The notes beneath the pieces are model-generated. The model worked only from the letters and a program-made list of their open reading frames with translations. It was not told where the DNA came from and did no database searches. Positions 9,927-18,903 of a stretch of 21,826 bases of DNA are shown piece by piece (the stretch's first letter is position 1; each line of letters starts with the position of its first letter). Location of the stretch: positions 32,385 through 54,210 of the IMG/VR virus record IMGVR_UViG_3300001748_000005. One strand, given 5' to 3'. The position numbers and the translations under genes were made by a program. Source of the DNA: a virus.

Positions 9927-12900
9927 ATGTCACAAAGCACAAATTTAAATGTCAATCCATATTATGACGATTTTGATTCCCAAAAAAACTACTATAAGGT
10001 ACTCTTTAAACCTGGAGTAACTGTTCAAGCAAGAGAACTTACAACTTTACAGTCGATTTTACAAAATCAGATTGAAAAATTTGGTAGTAGTTTCTATTCA
10101 AATGGTGGAATAGTAATTCCAGGAAACTTTGCATATGACGGAACTTTTACTTGTGTTGAAGTCGAATCTACGTACAAAGGAGTTGATGTAGAGACATATT
10201 TCAATTCTTTAGTTGGAAAAGTTGTAGAGGGTAAAAATACAGGAATTACTGCAAAAGTAGAAAGTGTTTTATCAAAAATTAATTCTATTAGAAACGTAAC
10301 AACTTTATATATCAAGTATCAAAAATCTTCATCAGACGACTTTTCTACAGAAATTTTTGAAAATGGTGAGGAATTGTCAGTACAATCTGATGTAGTTTCA
10401 GGAAGTACTTTAATAGAATCTGGACAAGATGTATTTAAAGTAATTTCTCCAGTTGATAGAAGTGCTTGTTCTGTTGGTTCTGCTGCAAAAATTGAATCTG
10501 GTGTTTATTTTATAAGAGGTTATTTTGTAGATATTGAATCTGATTTAATTTTATTGGATCAATATACAAATACTCCATCATATAGAGTTGGTTTAAATGT
10601 AAAAGAAAGTATTATAGATGCTAATGATGATTTATCATTGTATGATAATGCTCAAGGATTTTCAAATTATGCTGCGCCAGGAGCAGATAGGTTTAAAATA
10701 TCTTTATCTTTATCTAAGAAAGAAATTGATGATTTTATTGACAATGATTTTATTGAACTCTTTAGAGTTGAAAATGGAATAGTCAAAAAAATTAAACAAA
10801 ATGATCAATACTCCTGGATAAATGATATATTAGCAAGAAGAACTTTTGATGAATCGGGAAATTATTATGTTTCTCCTTTTGGAGTAGAATCCTTAGAGTC
10901 TTTAAATGACAGATTGGGTAATCAAGGATTATATTTGAGTAGTCAAAAAACTTCTGATGGATCTACCCCATCAGATGATTTAGCTGTTCTTAAAATATCT
11001 CCAGGAAAAGCTTATGTTAAAGGATATGAAGTGCCGACTTCTACTGAAGTTTTAGATTTACCAAAACCAAGAACTACAAAAGAAGTAGAATCATCCTCTA
11101 GCAATTTTTATGCTGCGAATTTAATTAGAGTTAATAATGTTCAAGATTTACCTAAGATAGGTTTAACCACTGATTCTTCTATATCTCTCTATGATTCTAG
11201 ATTGGTAAATGGATCTGTTTCAGCAGGAACAACAATTGGACTAGCTAAAATATATGATTTTGAATCTCATAATAATTCATATGAAGATGATTCTAGTCAA
11301 TCTAACTTATACTTATTTGACATTCAGACATATACAAACTTAACTTTAAGTGGTTCAGTAACTGCAGGTGTTGGAGAGTACGTTCAAGGGCAGTACAGCA
11401 ATGCCTCAGGATATGTTAAATCTGGATCTGGTGGCGATTTAACTCTATATCAAGTATCTGGTGAATTTATTGTAGATGAGCCTTTAATTATTTCTGGCAT
11501 CTCAACAACTACTAATATTAATTCTATTCAAGACTACTCGATACAAGATATTAAATCTGTTGGTGTTGACAATTTTGCTTCAGATACTTTACTTTCTAAA
11601 GAAATATCGGTTGATGGACCTTTCGACTTTGTATCAAGTGCAGGAGTTTCGACAATAACTGCATTTGATGGAAGTGCATTTGCTACTGGATTTAAAGTTA
11701 ATGATATTATTAAATACTCTAGATCTGGAGTAGATCTTCCAAGTTTTTCTAAAGTTACTAATATTAATAACTCTTTAACTAGCGTTACTGTTACAGGAGT
11801 TTCTACTGTTACAAATGTTTGTGATGGTGGTATTGGATCGACAACAACTTTACAAAATATCAAAATAGTTAGACCAGAAGTATTAAACTTTGAAGATTCT
11901 TCACTATATTCGAGATTAAATAATAGTAATATTTCAGAAATTAGTTTCTTAAATTCCAGTATTTTCACTAAAAAATATTATGATGGTCAAACTATTTCCG
12001 GCAATTCGATAACATTACCATCTCTACTCAATACAGATTTTGTTTATGCTGCTTTTGATGAGGAAAGATATAGTTTAGTTGATGATTCTGGTAATGGCAT
12101 AGATTTATCTTCAGCAACGTTTAATCTTACAAATGGTGGAAAAGATGCAGAATTTACAGGATTGAGTGTAGCAACTGCATCTGCAGCAAAGGTGATAACC
12201 ACTCAAATTAAATCAAATATTTCGCAGAAATTTAAAAAACTACAAAGAGTACAATCAGTTGTAGTAAACAGGACAAAATATAATCCCTCTAGAAATGGTG
12301 GATTATCTAACTCTACAGTTTATGGAACTAGAGTTGAAGATTCCGAAATAAGTTTAAATTATGCAGATATAGTTGAAGTTCACGGAGTATATCAATCATC
12401 ATCTACATCAAATCCAGAGTTACCTTCTATTACATTTTCTGGCACTTCTGCTGGAAGTTTGAAATTTGGAGAGGTATTTATTGGACAAACTTCTGGTGCT
12501 GTTGCAATTTATGCAGAAAGAATAACTAGTAGCAGAATTTCTTTTGTGTATAAGTCTAGTAATAAGTTTATTGAAAATGAAGATATCAAATTCCAAGAGT
12601 CTACAAGAACTGCTACAATATTAACTGTAATTGAAGGAGAAGAAAATATACTATCAGATTTTATTCTAGATAATGGTCAAAGAAAGCAATTCTATGATTT
12701 TGGTAGATTAGTAAGAAAAACAGCATCAAAAGATCCTTCTGCAAGATTAAAAATTATTTTTGACTACTTTAAGTTTGAGTCTACAGATTCTGGAGATTTA
12801 ATTGGAGCAAACAGTTATCAAGAATTTTTATCTAAAAACAAAATTCCAGTTTTCAATGGAATAAAAAATTCTGATGCTATTGATATTAGACCAAGAGTAT

Positions 12901-15900
12901 CTGATTATAGCACTTCATCAAATATAAGTCCATTTGAATATGGATCTAGATCTTTTGATAATGGTTCAAATAATTCATCTCAAGTACTTTCATCTAATGA
13001 ATCAATAATTTTTGATTATAGTTTCTATCTTCCCAGAACTGATAAATTAACTTTAGATAGAAATGGTAATTTTAATTTAGTGCTTGGAGAACCTAGTGAA
13101 ACTCCAGTTAAACCACAAATAACAGAAGAAGTATTAGATGTCGCAACAATTGTAAGTTCACCTTACGTTTATGATGCTACAAAAGATATTAATATAATTT
13201 TAACTGATAATAAGAGATATACTATGTCTGATTTAAGAGACATAGAAAAAAGAGTTAATAATTTAGAATATTATAGTACTCTATCTCTTCTTGAAGTTGA
13301 AACTAAAAATCTTTTAGTTCAAGATTCTCAAGGTTTTAATAGATTTAAGTCTGGATTCTTTGTAGATGATTTCCAAAATTATAATACTTCAAATACTGAT
13401 TCATCCATTTTTAGGTCAAATATTAGTAATGGATCTTTAAAATCTGAAGTAAATAAAAATCAAATTACACTCAAGTTAGATTCTAATAATAATACTCAAA
13501 TAACCGGAGATACATTAACATTAAAATACTCTGAAAATGAGTATCAAAAGCAACCATTTGCAAGTAGGATTGTAAATGTAAATCCATTTAACATTGTAAC
13601 TTGGACTGGAAAACTTCAATTAAATCCATCTTCTGATAGTTGGACTGTAGAAGTTTCTTCAGTTCAAGAGATTGCTGATGTTGATAGAAGAGGTCAAGTA
13701 GATCGTACTAGATCTTCTACTTCTATTCCATACATTAGATCTAGAAATATAGAGTTTATTGGAACTAGATTAAAGCCATCTACACAGTTTAACTTAATAT
13801 TTGACTCTAGAAATTTATCAACAAATTCAACAGGAAATACTTATGCATTTCCTAAGTTATTACAGATATCAAATGTAGTTGGAACATTCTCAATCGGTGA
13901 GACTGTTCGAGGATTTGATAATAACGGAAATAGAATTTCATTTAGAATTTGCACTCCAAACCATAAAACTGGAACATTCAATAATCCAGATTCAACTTAT
14001 AATGTTAATCCATATGAATCTAATGTTAAAATTCCTTCATCTTATGGTCCTCAGTCTACAGTATTGAATGTTGATACTTCATCACTTCAAATTTCAAATG
14101 AATCTTCTTATTTTGGTAATGTTACTTCTGGTATGAAATTGTACGGATCTTCAAGTGGAGCAACAGCAACAGTATCAGAATTAAAATTAGTTTCAGATGA
14201 TAATGGTACTCTAATAGGTAGTATTTTTATTCCTGATCCAGACTCAAGTTCATTGAAGTTTAAAACAGGCAATACTTCTGTAAAATTAACTACCTCTACT
14301 GCTGCTTTAGGAGTTCCAGGAGAGTTTACAAGTTCTGCAGAAACTACTTTTAATACTTCGGGAAGTAGAGTAGAGATCAGAACTGTTACTTATTACGATC
14401 CTTTAGCGCAGTCATTTATTGTAGAAGAATCAGAGGGTATTGTTCCAACTTCTGTTGACGTTTTCTTTGCAACTAAAGATTCTACATTACCAGTAACTCT
14501 ACAGATTAGAGAAGTTTTAAATGGTCTTCCAGGTGGTCCTGATAAAATTGTTGGAGGTTTGGAAAAAATAATAAACCCAAATAAAGTAAAGGTTAGTAAT
14601 AATGCTTCAGTTGCAACAAACTTTAAGTTTGATAATTTAACTAGATTAGAGGGAGGTAAAGAATATGCAATCGTTTTAATTTCAGATTCAAGTGATTATA
14701 ACGTTTGGATATCTAGAGTAGGAGAAGTTGAAATTTCTACACAATCATTCACCGAAGCTCAAAAAGTTATAATTAATAAGCAACCATCTTTAGGTTCTCT
14801 ATTCAAATCTCAAAACGGAACAACCTGGGTTCCAACTCCAGAAGATGATCTTAAATTTACAATTAAAAATGCTAAGTTTAGTAATAAAGCAGGAACTTCA
14901 ATTTTCTTTAATAGTGAAATTCCTACAAGATCAAATGAAAATAAACTTTCTTCAAATCCAATTTTTTCAATATCATCATCTGCTTCAGAATATAATAGTG
15001 GAAGACATATTTTAGTATTTCATCCAAATCATGGAATGAATTCATTAACTAATAAAGTTGACATTGAAGGAATTATTTCAGACGTTCTTCCTGAGAAATT
15101 AACTGTTGCATATGGAATTACAGATTCTGGTCCAATATCTGTAGCAAGTGATACAATATTTGAAGAATTTGAAGGATCTACAGTTAATAACTCTACAGCT
15201 TATGTTGTAATTAATGGTGAAATTATAAAATATGAAAATACTGGAAGTGATCAATTAGTTGATATAACTAGAGCACAATTTGGAACAACGAAGTTAGATC
15301 ATCCAGTAAATTCTTTAGTTTATAAGTATGAATTTAATAATGTATCATTGGAAAGAATTAACAAAACTCACGATATAATTGATCCTACAATAGATTCTTA
15401 TTATATCCAAGTTGGATCTGGAAGTTTGTTTAGTGAAAGTAAGTTTGGTGGTGGTGATAAAGTTTATGCATCAAAAAATAAGCAATTTAGTAAGTTAGAA
15501 TTTGATAATAACTTTATCACTAGATTTGAATCTACTTCTGTTGATTCTTCAGTTAGAACTGTAAGTTCTACTAGTATAGATGGTAGTGAAGTATCATTCA
15601 AGGATAAGGGATATGAATCTGTCGGGATCAATAGTATTAATCAGTTTACAGATCCGAGAATGGTTTGTTCAAGAATAAATGAAACTACATCATTAAATAC
15701 TAATCAGTTTAAGGATAATAAATCATTTACTTTACAGTTAACTTTATCGACTAATAATCAAGATTTATCACCTATACTAAATTTAAATAATTCAAATTTA
15801 ATTGTTGAAAATAATAGAATAAATCAACCAATTGGTATAAATTCTTATTCAGTAGACAATAGAATTAACTCAAACGTTGATGATCCAAATGCTTTAATTT

Positions 15901-16280
15901 ATGTTTCAAACAGAGTTGATTTATCTCAAAGTGCATCATCGATAAAAGTTTTACTTTCCGCTTATAGATCACAATACTCTGATATTAGAGCTCTTTATAA
16001 AATTTACAGAGATGACAATCCAGATGAAAATCAAGTTTGGCAATTATTCCCAGGATATTTGAATCTTGATGTAAATAATAAGATTATTAACACTTCAAAT
16101 AATGATGGAAGATCTGATACATCAGTACCTTCTAGTTTAGAAAATGAATACCGTGAATATTCATTTACAATTGACGAGTTGCCACAGTTTACATCATTTG
16201 CTATAAAAATTGTTGGTACAAGCTCTAATCAAGCATATACACCAATTATTGAAGATTTAAGAGTAATTGCTTTAAAATGA
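9927..16280 (+). CDS. DUF4815-type giant baseplate/tail protein (2117 aa) in the gp10 position
   Basis: The N-terminus (NPYYDDFDSQKNYYKVLFKPG, then VQARELTTLQSILQNQIEKF, then GGIVIPGNF, residues 10-70) is the signature of DUF4815 proteins of marine T4-like phages. A helical segment RYTMSDLRDIEKRVNNLEYY lies at about 1097-1116. A second conserved block begins at DPLAQSF (1491) and continues with VDVFFATKDSTLPVTLQIRE and GGKEYAIVLIS to about 1610. Between these are several 'GExVxGxxSxA' modules, for example at 481-525, about 843-895 and 1385-1420. It follows gp8 by 3 bases, where T4 has gp9/gp10, so a wedge-periphery or fibre-attachment role is inferred. At 2117 aa it is far longer than T4 gp10 (602 aa). 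Its stop overlaps the next start (ATGA). Confidence 0.82.
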   Translation: MSQSTNLNVNPYYDDFDSQKNYYKVLFKPGVTVQARELTTLQSILQNQIEKFGSSFYSNGGIVIPGNFAYDGTFTCVEVESTYKGVDVETYFNSLVGKVVEGKNTGITAKVESVLSKINSIRNVTTLYIKYQKSSSDDFSTEIFENGEELSVQSDVVSGSTLIESGQDVFKVISPVDRSACSVGSAAKIESGVYFIRGYFVDIESDLILLDQYTNTPSYRVGLNVKESIIDANDDLSLYDNAQGFSNYAAPGADRFKISLSLSKKEIDDFIDNDFIELFRVENGIVKKIKQNDQYSWINDILARRTFDESGNYYVSPFGVESLESLNDRLGNQGLYLSSQKTSDGSTPSDDLAVLKISPGKAYVKGYEVPTSTEVLDLPKPRTTKEVESSSSNFYAANLIRVNNVQDLPKIGLTTDSSISLYDSRLVNGSVSAGTTIGLAKIYDFESHNNSYEDDSSQSNLYLFDIQTYTNLTLSGSVTAGVGEYVQGQYSNASGYVKSGSGGDLTLYQVSGEFIVDEPLIISGISTTTNINSIQDYSIQDIKSVGVDNFASDTLLSKEISVDGPFDFVSSAGVSTITAFDGSAFATGFKVNDIIKYSRSGVDLPSFSKVTNINNSLTSVTVTGVSTVTNVCDGGIGSTTTLQNIKIVRPEVLNFEDSSLYSRLNNSNISEISFLNSSIFTKKYYDGQTISGNSITLPSLLNTDFVYAAFDEERYSLVDDSGNGIDLSSATFNLTNGGKDAEFTGLSVATASAAKVITTQIKSNISQKFKKLQRVQSVVVNRTKYNPSRNGGLSNSTVYGTRVEDSEISLNYADIVEVHGVYQSSSTSNPELPSITFSGTSAGSLKFGEVFIGQTSGAVAIYAERITSSRISFVYKSSNKFIENEDIKFQESTRTATILTVIEGEENILSDFILDNGQRKQFYDFGRLVRKTASKDPSARLKIIFDYFKFESTDSGDLIGANSYQEFLSKNKIPVFNGIKNSDAIDIRPRVSDYSTSSNISPFEYGSRSFDNGSNNSSQVLSSNESIIFDYSFYLPRTDKLTLDRNGNFNLVLGEPSETPVKPQITEEVLDVATIVSSPYVYDATKDINIILTDNKRYTMSDLRDIEKRVNNLEYYSTLSLLEVETKNLLVQDSQGFNRFKSGFFVDDFQNYNTSNTDSSIFRSNISNGSLKSEVNKNQITLKLDSNNNTQITGDTLTLKYSENEYQKQPFASRIVNVNPFNIVTWTGKLQLNPSSDSWTVEVSSVQEIADVDRRGQVDRTRSSTSIPYIRSRNIEFIGTRLKPSTQFNLIFDSRNLSTNSTGNTYAFPKLLQISNVVGTFSIGETVRGFDNNGNRISFRICTPNHKTGTFNNPDSTYNVNPYESNVKIPSSYGPQSTVLNVDTSSLQISNESSYFGNVTSGMKLYGSSSGATATVSELKLVSDDNGTLIGSIFIPDPDSSSLKFKTGNTSVKLTTSTAALGVPGEFTSSAETTFNTSGSRVEIRTVTYYDPLAQSFIVEESEGIVPTSVDVFFATKDSTLPVTLQIREVLNGLPGGPDKIVGGLEKIINPNKVKVSNNASVATNFKFDNLTRLEGGKEYAIVLISDSSDYNVWISRVGEVEISTQSFTEAQKVIINKQPSLGSLFKSQNGTTWVPTPEDDLKFTIKNAKFSNKAGTSIFFNSEIPTRSNENKLSSNPIFSISSSASEYNSGRHILVFHPNHGMNSLTNKVDIEGIISDVLPEKLTVAYGITDSGPISVASDTIFEEFEGSTVNNSTAYVVINGEIIKYENTGSDQLVDITRAQFGTTKLDHPVNSLVYKYEFNNVSLERINKTHDIIDPTIDSYYIQVGSGSLFSESKFGGGDKVYASKNKQFSKLEFDNNFITRFESTSVDSSVRTVSSTSIDGSEVSFKDKGYESVGINSINQFTDPRMVCSRINETTSLNTNQFKDNKSFTLQLTLSTNNQDLSPILNLNNSNLIVENNRINQPIGINSYSVDNRINSNVDDPNALIYVSNRVDLSQSASSIKVLLSAYRSQYSDIRALYKIYRDDNPDENQVWQLFPGYLNLDVNNKIINTSNNDGRSDTSVPSSLENEYREYSFTIDELPQFTSFAIKIVGTSSNQAYTPIIEDLRVIALK

Positions 16281-16507
16281 ATAAATTCGCCAAAATAGAT
16301 GGTCATCAAAATTTAATAAGAGATATTAAATCAAATGCAATAATAAATACTGACATATCTGAGGGAAGCAATTATTTTCAAAATAGAGAGAAGAGAAAAG
16401 AAGACCAAGAAACCATGCAAAAATTGAAAAAAGATATCGATTCTCTAAAATCTTCAATTGATGAAATTAAATTTTTAATTAAAGGCATAAAAAATGAATC
16501 ACAATGA
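16277..16507 (+). CDS. Small coiled-coil protein (76 aa), conserved in marine T4-like phages
   Basis: The start codon overlaps the preceding stop in an ATGA, which implies translational coupling to the 2117-aa virion gene. The N-terminal half has the pattern GHQNLIRDIKSNAIINTD; the rest (about 36-72) is a charged helix with hydrophobic heptad positions, likely a coiled coil. From memory, similar small proteins with 'RD...GAIINTN' then a coiled coil lie upstream of gp13 in cyanophages; their function is unknown. A chaperone or small virion role is possible but unproven. Its last 14 bases overlap the next gene. Confidence 0.75.
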   Translation: MNKFAKIDGHQNLIRDIKSNAIINTDISEGSNYFQNREKRKEDQETMQKLKKDIDSLKSSIDEIKFLIKGIKNESQ

Positions 16508-16673
16508 AATTGAACTCAAAAATGTTACAAAGTTATTTGCATTTGAAAATTTATCTAGAGAAATAGATTCCATTGAAGATATTAATTCCTTAAGAAATGT
16601 ATGTAAGTGTTACGTTAAACTTTACTTTAAACAACAAGAAACACTAAGTGAAATAAACATTCTAAATAGTTAA
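16494..16673 (+). CDS. Small conserved hypothetical protein (59 aa)
   Basis: ATG at 16494 to TAA at 16671-16673, overlapping the previous gene by 14 bases in a different frame. The product is a mostly helical acidic/basic peptide, with NSLRNVCKCYVKLYFKQQE toward the C-terminus. The 'LRN..KCYVKLY.KQQE' pattern is one I recall from small cyanophage proteins near gp13; the function is unknown. Two cysteines spaced CxC are the only candidate metal or redox site. Without this gene there would be a gap of about 180 bases in an otherwise gapless operon, which supports it being real. Confidence 0.7.
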   Translation: MNHNEIELKNVTKLFAFENLSREIDSIEDINSLRNVCKCYVKLYFKQQETLSEINILNS

Positions 16674-16686
16674 AAAAGTAAAAATA

Positions 16687-17508
16687 ATGGCAAAACCTGC
16701 ATCAAGACAAGAATTAAAAGAATATGCTTTAAGGCAACTTGGTGCTCCCGTTTTAGAGATTAATATTGCCGATGAACAACTTGATGATAGATTGGATGAC
16801 GCTCTTCAACTTTTTTATGAGCGTCATTTCGATGGTGTTGAAAGAGTTTACCTCAAATACAAAATAACTGATGATGACATTAAAAGAGGTAAGGCAAGAG
16901 GTGATAGTGAGTCTCTTGGAATTACAACTTATACGACTTCTAGTGGAAATTTTGAAGAAAATTCAAATTATTTAACTTTACCAGATTCAATTCTTGGAGT
17001 TGAAAGAATTTTCAAGTTTGATACAAGCACTGTTTCAAACAATATGTTTAGTTATAAGTACCAACTTTTTTTAAATGATATCGCATTTAATGTTGGTTAT
17101 GATGGATTACTTAATTACGCAATGACAAAAACATATGTTGAGGACATTGATTATCTAATTACAACAAATAAGCAAATTAGATTTAATAAAAGAAATAATA
17201 GATTGTACTTAGATATTGATTGGGGATCAGCAAAAGCGGATACTTATATTATTATAGATTGTCAAAGAATTATGGATCCATCAAATTATACTGGAGTCTA
17301 TAATGATTCATTTTTAAAACTATATTTTACTGCTTCAGTCAAAAAGCAATGGGGTCAAAACTTAATTAAATTCCAAGGAGTAAAACTTCCAGGTGGAGTA
17401 GAGCTTAATGGAAGACAAATTTATGATGATGCTGTTAAAGAATTAGAGTCAATAAGAGAAAGAATGATGAGTGAATATGAAACTGCTCCTTTCGATTTGA
17501 TAGGATAA
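16687..17508 (+). CDS. gp13: Neck protein gp13-like (head completion)
   Basis: Predicted T4 gp13 homologue. gp13 and gp14 form the neck that seals the packaged head at the portal and receives the tail. The protein is 273 aa (T4: 309). The N-terminus (RQELKEYALRQLGAPVLEIN, then DEQLDDRLDDALQLFYERHF, residues 7-46) is the typical head-completion start: a helix, a short strand and the acidic D-D-R-L-D-D-A-L helix. Downstream is LPDSILGVERIFKFD. The identity is strengthened by the following genes gp14, gp15 and gp16 in T4 order. Only a short AT-rich leader precedes the ATG and no Shine-Dalgarno is visible. The stop is one base from the gp14 start. Confidence 0.88.
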   Translation: MAKPASRQELKEYALRQLGAPVLEINIADEQLDDRLDDALQLFYERHFDGVERVYLKYKITDDDIKRGKARGDSESLGITTYTTSSGNFEENSNYLTLPDSILGVERIFKFDTSTVSNNMFSYKYQLFLNDIAFNVGYDGLLNYAMTKTYVEDIDYLITTNKQIRFNKRNNRLYLDIDWGSAKADTYIIIDCQRIMDPSNYTGVYNDSFLKLYFTASVKKQWGQNLIKFQGVKLPGGVELNGRQIYDDAVKELESIRERMMSEYETAPFDLIG

Positions 17509-17509
17509 T

Positions 17510-18880
17510 ATGTTAAATCCATTTTTTCTTAACGGCAATTATACTGAGCAAGGTCTTGTCCAAGACCTTATAAATGAGCAATTAAAGATGTATGGCATAG
17601 AAGTTTACTATATGCCTAGATCTATTTTTTCGGAAGGAAAAATAATTAAGGAAGCTATATATTCTAAATTTAAAAATGCATTTCCAATTGAAGCTTATGT
17701 AGCAAACTACGAAGGATTTCAAGATAATAGTGTATTAATGAGTAAATTTGGAGTTAGAGTTACTGATGAGATGAATTTGATTATCTCAAAGGAAAGATTT
17801 GAGTTATATATAAGTGAAATGATGAAATCAATTCCAAATGTTAAAAACTACTCCAGACCAAATGAAGGAGACTTAATTTATATTCCATTAACTGAAAGTT
17901 TAATGGAAATTAAATTTGTGGAGAATAGAAAACCATTCTTTCAATTGCAAAAAATTTATGTATATGAACTGAGATGTGAAGTATACGAATTAGAAGATGA
18001 TGAAATTAATACAGGAGTAGCATCTATTGACTCAACATTTAAAAATGAAAGTTACTCATCTACATTATCTCTTTCTGGTATAGGGTTAACAGCGACAGCA
18101 ACAGCAACTGTTGTTAATGGAGGAATTCAAAATGTTGACGTAATTAATGAAGGTTATGGATTTACATCTAATCCAACTTTAATTGTAAGCTCTCCAACAT
18201 CTGGATCTCAAGCTAGAATCGTAGGTACAACAACAAGTTCCAGATCATTAACTTCTAAGTTAAGTATTAATAAAGTTTATATTGAAGATGGTGGAAGTGG
18301 ATATACCTCAAAACCAAGTATATCTTTATTTGGTGGAGGTGGATCTGGAGTTCAATTTAATGTTGGAATTGCTACAACTGGATCTATTGGATCAGTATCA
18401 ATTGTAAATAGTGGTCAAGGATATGTTTCTGCGCCAACAGTAACATTTTCTTCTCCTTCGGGATATGGAGTAACAGCTATTGGAGAAGCAGTATTAAATA
18501 ATAGTGGAGGAATATCTACTATTAGAATGACAAATTGTGGATCTGGATATACAACTGCTCCAACAGTTACAATATCTGCAGGGTCTACTATTTCCACTGG
18601 AAACTTTATATTTAATGAGCAAGTAACTGGATCCATATCTAATGCTACTGGATTAGTAAGAAATTGGGATCCAGATACCAAAGTATTAAAAGTTTATGGT
18701 CAAGGAAAAGATTTTATTGTAGGAGATCTGGTAACTGGATCTAATTCATCTGCTACATATTTCATTCAAAAATATGAAACATATGAGTCTGATTTTGGAT
18801 ATGATCAGAATGAAGTTATTCAAGAAGAGTCTGATGAAATTCTTAGTTTTGATGAAATAAATCCTTTTGGAGAAGTTTAA
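17510..18880 (+). CDS. gp14: Neck protein gp14-like with repeat insertion
   Basis: Predicted T4 gp14 neck protein, which pairs with gp13 to form the head-neck collar. Residues 1-180 are the gp14 core (LNPFFLNGNYTEQGLVQDLI, then YYMPRS, then YVYELRCEVYELEDDEINTG). The conserved tail is at about 427-456 (DFGYDQNEV, ending NPFGEV). Between them, about 185-425, lies an insertion of some 240 residues: four GxGY beta-repeats (185-358), then a GNFIFNEQVTG/VGDLVTGSNSSA module (362-425). T4 gp14 is 256 aa; this one is 456, so the insertion accounts for the excess. A weak AGGA (17502-17505) precedes the ATG. Confidence 0.88.
   Translation: MLNPFFLNGNYTEQGLVQDLINEQLKMYGIEVYYMPRSIFSEGKIIKEAIYSKFKNAFPIEAYVANYEGFQDNSVLMSKFGVRVTDEMNLIISKERFELYISEMMKSIPNVKNYSRPNEGDLIYIPLTESLMEIKFVENRKPFFQLQKIYVYELRCEVYELEDDEINTGVASIDSTFKNESYSSTLSLSGIGLTATATATVVNGGIQNVDVINEGYGFTSNPTLIVSSPTSGSQARIVGTTTSSRSLTSKLSINKVYIEDGGSGYTSKPSISLFGGGGSGVQFNVGIATTGSIGSVSIVNSGQGYVSAPTVTFSSPSGYGVTAIGEAVLNNSGGISTIRMTNCGSGYTTAPTVTISAGSTISTGNFIFNEQVTGSISNATGLVRNWDPDTKVLKVYGQGKDFIVGDLVTGSNSSATYFIQKYETYESDFGYDQNEVIQEESDEILSFDEINPFGEV
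18077..18583 (+). repeat. Four GxGY beta-repeats inserted in gp14
   Basis: Four repeat units of about 40 residues with cores GYGFTSNPTLIV, GSGYTSKPSISL, GQGYVSAPTVTF and GSGYTTAPTVTI. Each is preceded by a strand of the form I-x-x-V-x-I. Short (ACAGCA)-type triplet runs code for alternating Thr/Ala at 18090-18110. This is the longest uninterrupted run of the repeat in the window. Confidence 0.85.
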
Positions 18881-18881
18881 T

Positions 18882-18899
18882 TTGTTAAATAATTAACAA
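18882..18899 (+). promoter_or_regulatory. Perfect 7-bp inverted repeat before gp15
   Basis: TTGTTAA and TTAACAA, separated by 4 bases, form a perfect hairpin in the 32-base gap between gp14 and gp15. The distal arm touches the gp15 Shine-Dalgarno (18898-18903). It is too AT-rich for a strong Rho-independent terminator, and no U-tract follows. Possible roles are RNA processing, modest attenuation of gp15 translation or a protein-binding site. Confidence 0.4.
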
Positions 18900-18903
18900 G
18901 GAG
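18898..18903 (+). promoter_or_regulatory. Shine-Dalgarno for gp15
   Basis: AAGGAG ends 9 bases before the ATG at 18913. It is the best-spaced strong ribosome-binding site in the window; most neighbours have only AT-rich leaders. It fixes the gp15 start, which also matches the T4 gp15 N-terminus (MFG-YFYN). Confidence 0.8.

Noticed and set aside
13879-14067. 62-aa + strand frame inside the 2117-aa gene
   Set aside because: It lies wholly within a long conserved coding region in another frame, with low-complexity hydrophobic content and no ribosome-binding site; a shadow frame.
5448-16349. Further NATAAATA octamers inside genes (5448-5455, 8156-8163, 9821-9828, 16342-16349)
   Set aside because: At about 70% AT, more than ten such matches are expected by chance on one strand; these are inside coding sequence with nothing else marking a promoter.
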